Positions 9,258-17,900 of a stretch of 64,000 bases of DNA are shown piece by piece. The notes below the pieces were generated by a model. That model was not told where the DNA came from and did no database searches. It saw only the letters and a program-made list of their open reading frames with translations. How positions within the stretch are numbered: the first letter of the stretch is position 1; each line of letters starts with the position of its first letter. The position numbers and the translations under genes were made by a program. This DNA comes from Alphaproteobacteria bacterium. GTDB taxonomy: Bacteria; Pseudomonadota; Alphaproteobacteria; MPNO01; UBA830. The stretch covers positions 1 to 64,000 of the forward strand of contig JAJEBT010000212.1 of assembly GCA_022822405.1 (NCBI GenBank), read 5' to 3'.

Positions 9258-11438
9258 ATGACGTGTGCAACGGAACCGGAAGTATTCACCACGGCGGGCG
9301 GCGTGAAGGTGTCCTGCGAGATCGCGCCGGAAACCTACGAGGACGCCCGCATGATCCTGGTCGAGCGGCTCGACAGCCGGCGCGGCGTGCTGCTGTCCTC
9401 TGATTTCGAGTATCCCGGCCGCTATACCCGCTGGGACATGGGCTTTTTCGACCCGGCGCTGGAGATCTCGGCCTCGGGCCGGCTGGCGCGGGTTGCCCTG
9501 TTCGGCCAGCGCGGCGAGGCTCTTGTCGACGCGCTGGCCAGGAAGATCCCGGAATGGGATTTCGTCGCCCGCCACGAAGTTCTCAGCGACGGCTTCTGGG
9601 TGGAGATCCGGCCGCCTGCCGGCCGCTTCCCCGAGGAGGAGCGCAGCCGCCAGCCGTCCGTGTTCTCGCTGGTGCGCGAGATCCTGCATTTCCTGAGAGC
9701 GCCCGAACAGGAGCGTTTCCTCGGCCTCTACGGCGCCTTCGGCTACAACCTCGCCTTCCAGTTCGAACCCCTGGTGCGGAAGCAGAATGTCGACGCCAAC
9801 CAGCGCGATCTCGTGCTCTATCTACCGGACAGGATCCTCGTGGTCGACCATCAGCGCCGCGAGGCAACCTGGAGGAACTACGACTTCGAGATCGACGGCG
9901 CCTCGACCGCCGGCCTTGGGCGTTCCGGGCCGGGCGAGGCCTTCTGCTTCGCGCCGTCCGGCGAGACCGAGAGCGATCACGCCCCCGGCGAGTACGCCGA
10001 GACCGTGCGCCGGGCGAAGGAGCGTTTCAGGGCCGGCGACCTGTTCGAGGCCGTGCCCGGCGTCAACACTTGGCGGCCGGTGGCCGATCCGCCGTCGGTG
10101 ATATTCAGGCGCCTGATGAAGGCCAATCCCGCGCCCTACGGCTTCTTCATGAATCTCGGCGAGCAGGAATATCTCGTCGGCGCCTCGCCGGAGATGTTCG
10201 TGCGGGTCGAGGGCAGGCGGGTCGAGACCTGCCCGATCTCGGGCACCATCCGGCGCGGCGGGGATCCGATTGCCGACGCCCGCCAGATCCAGGCCCTGCT
10301 GAACTCGAAAAAGGACGAATCCGAACTGACGATGTGCACCGACGTCGACCGCAACGACAAGTCGCGCATCTGCGAGCCGGGCTCGGTCAAGGTCATCGGG
10401 CGACGCCAGATCGAGATGTATTCGCGGCTGATCCACACGGTCGACCATGTCGAGGGTGCGCTCCGCAAGGAGTTCGACGCGCTCGACGCCTTCCTCTCCC
10501 ACGCCTGGGCGGTGACGGTCACCGGCGCCCCGAAGAAATGGGCGATGCAGTTTATCGAGGACCATGAGCGCTCGCCCCGGCGGTGGTACGGCGGCGCGGT
10601 CGGGGCAGCGTTCGCCAACGGCAACCTGAACACCGGGCTGACGCTCCGGACGATCCAGTTCCAGGACGGCGTCGCCTCGGTGAGAGCCGGCGCGACGCTT
10701 CTTTTCGATTCGGACCCTGACGAGGAGGAGGACGAGATTCGCGTCAAGGCCTCCGCGTTCGTCGATGTGCTCGCGGAGCGCGAGGAGGCGCCAGCGTTGG
10801 AGGTGGATGCCAGCGCGGGCGTCGGGGAGGGGCTCGACATCCTCCTGGTCGATCACGAGGATTCCTTCGTTCACACACTCGCGAACTATTTCCGCCAGAC
10901 GGGGGCGTCGGTGGAGACGCTGCGCTTCGGCTTCGACCTCGGTCTACTCGACAAGCGCCGTCCCGGCCTGGTGGTCCTTTCGCCGGGTCCGGGCGAGCCG
11001 GGGGATTTCGGGGTGGCGGACACGGTCGGTGCTTGCGTGGAGCGCGGCATACCGCTGTTTGGCGTCTGCTTGGGGCTGCAGGGGATTGCGGAGTATTTCG
11101 GGGCGGAACTGAAGGTTCTTGACTATCCTGTGCACGGCCAGCCGTCCGAGATCGAGGCCGTCGAGACGCCGCTGTTCGAAGGGCTGCCGCGGCGCTACGC
11201 GATCGGCCGCTATCATTCGCTCTATGTCGAGCGAGATGCTGCGCCAGATGAGCTTGAGGTGATTGCTTGGACCGATGATGGGGTTACCATGGCGCTGCAG
11301 CACCAGACATTTCCCGTTTGGGCCGTGCAATTCCATCCTGAATCAATCCTTAATCTTGAGGTAAATCGAGGCTTCACGTTAATCCGAAACGTCATCAAGC
11401 TCGCGGTTGCCGCTGACTATGGGGTCGAACGGGATTAA
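9258..11438 (+). CDS. trpE(G): Anthranilate synthase, fused TrpE-TrpG
   Basis: 726 residues converting chorismate and glutamine to anthranilate, the first step of tryptophan synthesis. Residues 1 to about 510 are the chorismate-binding component (PISGTIRRGG, DVDRNDKSRICEPGSV); a short linker leads to a class I glutaminase (ILLVDHEDSFVHTL, Cys in FGVCLGLQGIAEYFG, His/Glu in QFHPESI). The single-chain fusion is typical of rhizobia and azospirilla. ATG 9258 is preceded by GGAAGGGA and lies after the attenuator; a longer frame opening at 9135 is rejected because it would run through the terminator. The codons in the last 200 bp become noticeably less GC-rich. Confidence 0.96.
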   Translation: MTCATEPEVFTTAGGVKVSCEIAPETYEDARMILVERLDSRRGVLLSSDFEYPGRYTRWDMGFFDPALEISASGRLARVALFGQRGEALVDALARKIPEWDFVARHEVLSDGFWVEIRPPAGRFPEEERSRQPSVFSLVREILHFLRAPEQERFLGLYGAFGYNLAFQFEPLVRKQNVDANQRDLVLYLPDRILVVDHQRREATWRNYDFEIDGASTAGLGRSGPGEAFCFAPSGETESDHAPGEYAETVRRAKERFRAGDLFEAVPGVNTWRPVADPPSVIFRRLMKANPAPYGFFMNLGEQEYLVGASPEMFVRVEGRRVETCPISGTIRRGGDPIADARQIQALLNSKKDESELTMCTDVDRNDKSRICEPGSVKVIGRRQIEMYSRLIHTVDHVEGALRKEFDALDAFLSHAWAVTVTGAPKKWAMQFIEDHERSPRRWYGGAVGAAFANGNLNTGLTLRTIQFQDGVASVRAGATLLFDSDPDEEEDEIRVKASAFVDVLAEREEAPALEVDASAGVGEGLDILLVDHEDSFVHTLANYFRQTGASVETLRFGFDLGLLDKRRPGLVVLSPGPGEPGDFGVADTVGACVERGIPLFGVCLGLQGIAEYFGAELKVLDYPVHGQPSEIEAVETPLFEGLPRRYAIGRYHSLYVERDAAPDELEVIAWTDDGVTMALQHQTFPVWAVQFHPESILNLEVNRGFTLIRNVIKLAVAADYGVERD

Positions 11439-11812
11439 TATTTTATATCCCGATTTATTACTTACACTAATTCCAATAATGCATCCCCGTTTCTTGATCA
11501 CCGACTCATCAGCTAGAATTTTTTTGCTTTTTTTGTCACATTGGCGTTGGCACGGGCCTCTTGAAATTGAAATTCTTGGCTGGTAAATGAAATGGTGTAT
11601 CGGGCGTCGTCGCGGTATTGGCGATATGGGAGTGAACTAGAACCATGACCATGAATCGATCTCTGGTTCCCCACGGTCGGTGTGCAGCATTAGCATCTTC
11701 TGGATGAAGTGAAACGAGCTGTAAAGTCTCGGCTGGACTAGAAGTGTGAGATGCGACCTCTACGAGGGGCTGGCGATCAGGCTGGGGCGAACTAAGACGG
11801 GAGGACTGCACA
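11439..11812. other. AT-rich junction region after trpE(G)
   Basis: About 370 bp with long A/T runs (for example around 11518-11535), a sharp contrast to the GC-rich sequence before it. No gene is supported. It probably marks the left edge of the accessory island, but no tRNA gene, integrase or direct repeat was recognised here. Confidence 0.5.
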
Positions 11813-12340
11813 GTGCCAGATAGGACTTACTGCTTGCAGGGGCCGTTTGAGATTCCGCGTACTGATGATCTGCTGCAGGTTGACCGAACACAGCTAAAGA
11901 AATTTTGGCAAGCGGCAGAGGAAGCGAATAGCGGGATAGCAACGGCGAGCGGTTGCTACATCTTCAGTATTCGGGCAAGGAGAGGAGCAAAGCCGTGGTA
12001 TGTCGGTCAAGCGAAGGCAACATTCAAGCAGGAGTGTTTCAGACCCCACAAACTGCTCCGTTACAACGAGGTGATCAATAGGAACCAAGGAAGGCCAACG
12101 CTGTTCCTTCTGGCGCGAATGACGCCGGGAGGGAAATTCGTGAAAAGATTAGGGAAGAAAGAGGCTGACTGGGTGGAGAGCCTGCTGATTCGCCAGTGTT
12201 TAAGCGCGAACAGGGATCTGGTCAATGTAAGTGGAACCGCGTTCGCCACCGAGGTCGTGATACCTGGGTTGCTCAGAAATCCTCCGGGCAATCCTCGAAG
12301 TGAGGTAAGTGAATTGCGGAATCTTCTCAACCTCCAGTGA
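11813..12340 (+). CDS. GIY-YIG-like nuclease domain protein
   Basis: 175 residues. The segment GCYIFSIRARRGAKPWYVGQAK has the layout of the GIY-YIG core (G-x-Y-x-F then Y-V-G), and E173-like downstream acids plus HKLLRYNE fit a small endonuclease of this fold. Codon use is less GC-biased than the his/trp block. It is the first gene of the island and stands alone with a 130-bp gap to the next gene. Whether it cuts DNA or RNA is unknown; degenerate catalytic positions are possible. Confidence 0.6.
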   Translation: MPDRTYCLQGPFEIPRTDDLLQVDRTQLKKFWQAAEEANSGIATASGCYIFSIRARRGAKPWYVGQAKATFKQECFRPHKLLRYNEVINRNQGRPTLFLLARMTPGGKFVKRLGKKEADWVESLLIRQCLSANRDLVNVSGTAFATEVVIPGLLRNPPGNPRSEVSELRNLLNLQ

Positions 12341-12472
12341 TCGGTAAAGCCACGCAAGGTTATGACGGCCTGATCGATAACCGGATAAACCTCAAATCAG
12401 CAGCCAAGCGGTGCGAAAACGAGAGTTCACATTGCATGATATTCTTTGATCGCATTTCTTAGGAGAGCGAAT

Positions 12473-12946
12473 ATGGCACCAAGAAACAAGCGAACCAAAG
12501 CATGCATACTTGAAGATGTAAAATCGCTCGCGATCGAATATTATGAGACTACCGGACGCCCGCTCGGTGTAACCGGAGAGATTGCAGAGTTCGAGGCGGC
12601 GACAAAGCTGAACTTGGAACTTGCAGATGCTAGAACAGCTGGTTATGACGCTACGCGTGAAGCGGGGGGCTGTAATGAGAAAATCCAGATAAAGGGGAGG
12701 CGGATTGCGGGTGAGGGCTCGCTTTATAAAGGCCGTGTCTCAAAGATCGATCTTAACCAACCGTTCGATTTTGTGGTCTTAGTTCTCATGAACGACAGTT
12801 ACGAGACGAAGGAAATCTGGGAAGCTCCACGCGATAAGGTCGAGAATCGCCTATCGGTTCCCGGCTCAAGAGCTCGCAACGAGCGGGGGTCCTTGGGTAT
12901 CTCCCAATTCAGATCGATTGCCAAACGATTGTGGCCGTTGCAGTAG
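12473..12946 (+). CDS. DUF6998-like protein of unknown function
   Basis: 157 residues from ATG 12473 with AGGAGA just upstream. The arrangement YYETTGRPLGVTGEIAEFEA, LELADARTAGYDA, KIQIKGRR and FDFVVLVLMND is reminiscent of small restriction-like proteins found beside mobile elements, where the Q-x-K in IQIKGR could be part of a nuclease core (E44 in GEIAEFEAA, D in AGYDA, QIKGR). Family assignment is from memory of the pattern. Function is unknown; an R-M-like or nuclease role is an inference. Confidence 0.6.
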   Translation: MAPRNKRTKACILEDVKSLAIEYYETTGRPLGVTGEIAEFEAATKLNLELADARTAGYDATREAGGCNEKIQIKGRRIAGEGSLYKGRVSKIDLNQPFDFVVLVLMNDSYETKEIWEAPRDKVENRLSVPGSRARNERGSLGISQFRSIAKRLWPLQ

Positions 12947-13232
12947 GCTGACGTGGATGTTAATGCCGATCGCGATGCTAATTTCTCAACTTTCAGATGC
13001 GCGATATTGACACTTCTGCGGTCGTGAGCCCTTTCGGCAGAAGCGAGTTCTGGACTGCTTTCCGGTGCGAACACAGCGTGTGGCCTCTCTCCGGCGCTCG
13101 GTCGAAGGCCGGCTCAAACAGAGGATCGGTGCGCAGGGGGTTGCAGTGTCAGCATCTTTTCAGCCACAACGCGACAAGGCTCCGGCGGACTCCGACTAGG
13201 CCGTGGAGGAGTCCACCAGCAACGGAGAGGAG

Positions 13233-14153
13233 ATGACCATGATCACAGGTCTTGCAAAACATTATCTTGCCCTTGATCCGATTTGGCAAACAGAATTCTA
13301 CAGGCCCTGCGAAATGATTCCGTTGCGGGATCATATGAGACGTGTGTACTATGCAGCTGAGGGGCTATTGGATTTGGGCCACTCCTCCGAGTGGATCCAA
13401 TGGCAAGTCGCTAGCAATTATCTTTTTCTTGCTGCCTCGTTGAATGATCTGTCGGCAGACACAGACATTGATGGCAGCAGCATGTGGTGCAATCCCGCTG
13501 CAGAGTTCGAATATTCACACAGCGAAACAGTCGAGAAACATCTTGCAGGCTTTATCGTCTTCAACATGGTGTGGACTGCATACGAGGCAACTGTAAAGGT
13601 CGCGAGCCTACCCTACGGAATGAACGAACCTGCTGGCGCGCGCGGGAAAAAACTACTCGAAGAGCTGATTGGTGGAGGACATTTTCCTTATCTCCGCCAA
13701 GCAGTTTTTGAGGCATTAATTCTAAAGAGTGGTTTTAAATTAAGTGATAGGTGTCAACGTGAGATCGATAAACTGATCAATTTAGGTTTTTTCTCTGCTC
13801 TTGGAGCCGAATATCTACGCGAGTTTCGTAATGCTCTTGTTCACGGAGATCTAAATAAACCTCTACCCACAGATTGGGGCGGACGGTCCAGATTTCGCTC
13901 TGACGACGATCCGGCCATACGTCAGTTCCATGCCAATATCCGTGTAGCCTTGCTCCTGATTCAAATTCTGATGCGAAGCACTGTAAACGTCGACGACGAA
14001 CTCTCTGCTGGGCTCTCATCTCCTCAGCCAGCCGAGACCCTGCTCACGCAACTGCACTGCAAACTCCGAGACCAAAATGGGCAACTTGAGTTGCCTTTTC
14101 AGGATGCCCCTCTGATTATGGGCGAGGATGAAGATTTATTCTATTTATATTAG
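13233..14153 (+). CDS. HEPN-like protein of unknown function
   Basis: 306 residues if started at ATG 13233 (a second ATG at 13239 is better spaced from GGAGAGGAG). The feature that stands out is EFRNALVHGDL near the C-terminal third, an R-x4-H motif set in a helical context as in HEPN ribonucleases and in uncharacterised HEPN/RiboL-PSP proteins. The rest is helical with no known domain; the C-terminus is acidic (MGEDEDLFYLY). Base composition is AT-rich for this genome. It stands alone on the plus strand, and a toxin or defence effector role is only an inference. Confidence 0.6.
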   Translation: MTMITGLAKHYLALDPIWQTEFYRPCEMIPLRDHMRRVYYAAEGLLDLGHSSEWIQWQVASNYLFLAASLNDLSADTDIDGSSMWCNPAAEFEYSHSETVEKHLAGFIVFNMVWTAYEATVKVASLPYGMNEPAGARGKKLLEELIGGGHFPYLRQAVFEALILKSGFKLSDRCQREIDKLINLGFFSALGAEYLREFRNALVHGDLNKPLPTDWGGRSRFRSDDDPAIRQFHANIRVALLLIQILMRSTVNVDDELSAGLSSPQPAETLLTQLHCKLRDQNGQLELPFQDAPLIMGEDEDLFYLY

Positions 14154-14307
14154 TATAAGACGTCTTACATGAAAATCAAAAACTTTCTTTTTGAACAGGT
14201 TGATCCAATTGTGATGTGAAAAAGAAGAGCCAACAGGACATAGAAACTGCCCACCAAAAAAGAGAGTGTTTGCGGTGTGCGCCGAGCTTGCCCGAACTTT
14301 TCTGCCG

Positions 14308-14565
14308 TTAAGGAAAATATTTCATTTTCCAGATTACAGATTTATGATCGTTGATACTTTTCCATGAGCCATTTTTTCCTTTTCTATCGGGAATACGAAC
14401 TTTTTCGCACTTCGGCGTCCACTCAGCTCCCACCTTAACGCGAATCTCGGAAAACGCCTTATCGACGGTACCTCCGCACTGGTACAAGGCCTCCATGAAT
14501 TGAGCATGCACTTTTGCAATAACCTTCGGATCTTGGAACATATTGGGATCTTTCGATACGATCAC
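14308..14565 (-). CDS. Small hypothetical protein
   Basis: 85 residues, Lys-rich, with a protein-like composition (FMEALYQCGGTVDKAF, AEWTPKCEKVRIP) and AT-rich codons matching the surrounding island. There is no recognised family and no convincing Shine-Dalgarno sequence. It may be a real small gene or a remnant. Confidence 0.35.
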   Translation of the reverse strand: MIVSKDPNMFQDPKVIAKVHAQFMEALYQCGGTVDKAFSEIRVKVGAEWTPKCEKVRIPDRKGKNGSWKSINDHKSVIWKMKYFP

Positions 14566-14983
14566 AGCAGGTCTTGTACCTCCGTGGTTTGAGGCTTCAG
14601 CTTTTCTCCCGACCCGACCAGCTCGGGATCATGGTCAAATCACGCCAGAATCTGCACCCGCCATCAAGAAGGTGCTGAGCGTCTGCCAGCCGACATGAAT
14701 ACCATGGCAGATTGCGTTCAGGTTTCGGTCGAGCAATGGCTTGCGTTTTCCTTGCGGGTGCGCCCGCCCAACGACGATAGTTATGCCGATATCGGCATAA
14801 TTCCCGCACTGGTGGTAGCAGCCAGGGCGGGGCTATAGAGGTAACGATATGGTCTGAAGCACTCTGGTGACAAAGGGCCGCATTGGCGGCTCAGCAATCA
14901 TGCGGGCCGGAACGCGAGTGAGCGCCGAACAGGCCTTGATACGGGCATTCCTTGATGCGGTGGGGCAGTTTCCGTTAAACAGT
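14566..14983. other. Gene-poor interval downstream of sspH
   Basis: About 420 bp between a small hypothetical gene and the 3' end of sspH. Short frames on the minus strand (for example 14597-14809) look like decayed coding sequence. It contains the 20-bp palindrome listed separately. Confidence 0.45.
14781..14800. repeat. Perfect 20-bp palindrome
   Basis: TTATGCCGATATCGGCATAA reads identically on both strands. Such a perfect inverted repeat in non-coding DNA suggests an operator, a recombinase core site or a transposon end; the sequence itself does not decide. Confidence 0.85.
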
Positions 14984-17900
14984 TCAAGGAGATTCGCAGA
15001 CAACTCCGACGAGGGTTTCCGCGAAATGAGGGTCGACGAATGGCACCTGTGCAAAGCAGAGTTCCCTTTCTCCCTCCAACTTTGCCAGCATATGGCCTTT
15101 GCCGAGCAGGTGTTCCGCGCCTTTGTCGCCCAGTGAGATTTCGGACGTTCCTTCGGAGTCAACGCGAAGGATGAGGCGATTCCCTAAATTCGCGCGAAGC
15201 TGCATCGGCATAACCGAGGCGTCCGGTCTTTGCGCGGCGAAAACAAGGTAGATGCCCGCAGCTCTGGCCTTGACCCCCAGTCTCTGGACGACCGACGTGA
15301 CCGATTCCTTATAGTCATCCACCAACATCCATTCAGCGAATTCGTCGTGAATAAGCCAAATCGTCGGGAGGCGCTGATCGGGAGTAACCTTTGCGTTGTA
15401 GGCGGCCAGATTTGGGACGCGGATTTCCTTGAAGCACACATAGCGCCGGTCCATCTCGGCAACGAGTTCCGCGAGCCGATGTGAAGCCGTTTCCTGATCA
15501 TCAATGATGCCGCCCTCCAAGTGCGGGAGATCTTCGAAGACAAAATAGTCGACGCCTTGCTTTGGGTCGATCAGGAGGATCTTGGCTTGCTCGGGTGTAT
15601 TGGTCGCTGTGATCCCGAGGATGATGTTCTGCATCAGTACCGATTTACCACTTCCGGTGCTACCGGCAATCAGGGTATGAGGGGCATGTTGGTGGCCGGG
15701 GGAGAGAAATAGCCGGCTACCGTCGTTCTCACGCACGCCAATCAGGATGTCCTGGTTTCCCCACTTCGTGGTTGCCGGCCTCCAAAAACTCCAGAGCTGC
15801 TGAATATTCACAACCTCTCTTTCGGGTCTCTCGACTGCAACCACGACCGCACCGGGCTCAGGGCGGACAGAAATCACGTTCAGTCCATATGTGGTGAGGA
15901 GTTCTGAGCGTCGGCGGAGCACCTGGTCGACTGTCATGTTGGCACTCCCGGCGAACTTCAGTAGCGCACTGTTCGGGGTCATTGCCGATTCAAGAAGCTT
16001 GGCCTGCATCTGAATCTGCTGCAGTGCGCTCTTCGTTGCGGTCGCCAGTCGCGTGAGCCACTCGCGCTGGTCATCTTGATCCGCTTTCTTGAATGACGTT
16101 GAGAGCAGTTGTCTGATAGATGGATAGGCCCATCCGTCCACTTCATCTGGCACATCCGGTTGCGCGTCGGGCTGGACCTTGCTTGTCGTTTTTGAATCTG
16201 ACGCTGGACTTTGTGGGGCCTCCGGAAAGCTGGTGTCCGGAGCAGGCGGCGGCGGGCGTGTCGGGTGTGTGCTGACGGGCATATCCGTCCCGCTGGCACC
16301 GGGCGGTTTCCATTCCGACTCCTGCACCAGGTAGTCGGCGCCCGCTTGGCGGCGTTGGTCGCGGGTGTCATGGTTTCGCCAGTATGCTTGGAGAAGCTTC
16401 TTCAATTCCGGACGGCCATAGGTTTCCTGAAACGCGTTCGGAGCCTCTGGAACCTCGCTGACGTCAGTGCAATCCGCATGGTCACCAGCTGTCGGAACGA
16501 ATATGTGGGAGTAACCTCGGATATCGAACTCGCAATGCCCTTCCCTGATGGCTCGCCGCCATTCGCCGAGATCGATACCACTAGCCGCCGGGAGGCGAAT
16601 TCCATCCAATACTAAGTCGGACAGGCGTGCTAACCAAGATTCTCGCTCAAAATGCTCAGAGTCCCCGAAGATAGCGTCGTTCAACCGACGAATCGTATCG
16701 CGCAGTTGCTTTTGGGACTCCTTTCGCTTTGCGGCAAGGTTTTCCAGTTCAATATACTTGGCTTCTGTAATGACCAAATTAACTCTAAGTTTTTTCTCAA
16801 CTTTTTCTTGAATACTTATAGCGAGAAGATCTGCGATTTGTTGTTCCCGCTGTCCCATCCAAGAGGAATAATCATCAAGAAAATACCAACCGCAATGCTC
16901 ATCGTTATCCAACTCCTGCTTAACCAAGTGCCTGCTCAGTACAACGCCGATCAGCTCGCTCGCACTTTGTCCACGTTTGGCAGCGCGTAGAACGATATCT
17001 CCAGATACGTCATTTGCATCTTCGGTAAGTCGTTCAGCCAAACCTTGAAGGTCTTCATCGGATAGATCTAGACCGAGCACGCGGAGTCGGTGGAGTACCA
17101 TCGACCGCAACAAACCGAGCGGTGCACGTGAGGAGATTATGAGGTTGCGTCCCTGGGTTGCAGATTGCTTGTACCGAATGACGCGGACACCTTGGTTGAA
17201 GAGCTGTCGTCTGTCCATCAGCTCATCGAAATTAACGACCCAGTTTCCGAGATCGTGCGTTTCCTGGAAAATTCGGGCTGTACGTGCGTCTCTGAAATTG
17301 AGTTGACGAACTGGCAGCAGTCGGCGCTGCGGATTTCCGTCCCAGTCGCCGTGGAACATTGTAGCTACAGCGGTCAGATAAGACCAACCCTCAGCGCTTT
17401 GAACCGGGCAACACAGAAAAACCGCGGATTTGAGATCGTCGGCCGCTGCCGGGCGGCGTCGGGACCAACGGGACGGTAAGAGTGTCCGGAATTCTGCCGG
17501 ATCAGCGGACTCTGGATACCAAGCAATTTGCGCATGCCGTGATATGACATCCTGCGAGAAAACAATGTCGTAGGGGCAGCTGTCTTGCGGATCTGGAGAT
17601 GGGGCCTGATCCGCTATCACGGATATTCGGAGTTTCGCCATAAAGTCTTGCGTGGCCTCGCTGGCACTATAGGCATCAGCAGTGGTATCGGAGCGCAAAA
17701 TGGATTGATACACGTTGCGAAGGCGTTGGGCATCTGTATGGCGGAGAAGGACCTGACATCGCGTTTCGTTATCGTCTTCATGGATCCTCCCGACCTTCTC
17801 GACGACGGCTTGGGGAAGACGGCCGGAATCGCAATTGAACAACACGACCGACATGTTGGCGCGCTCGTGAGGGTGAAGTCTCAGGTAACGCCGGATGAGG

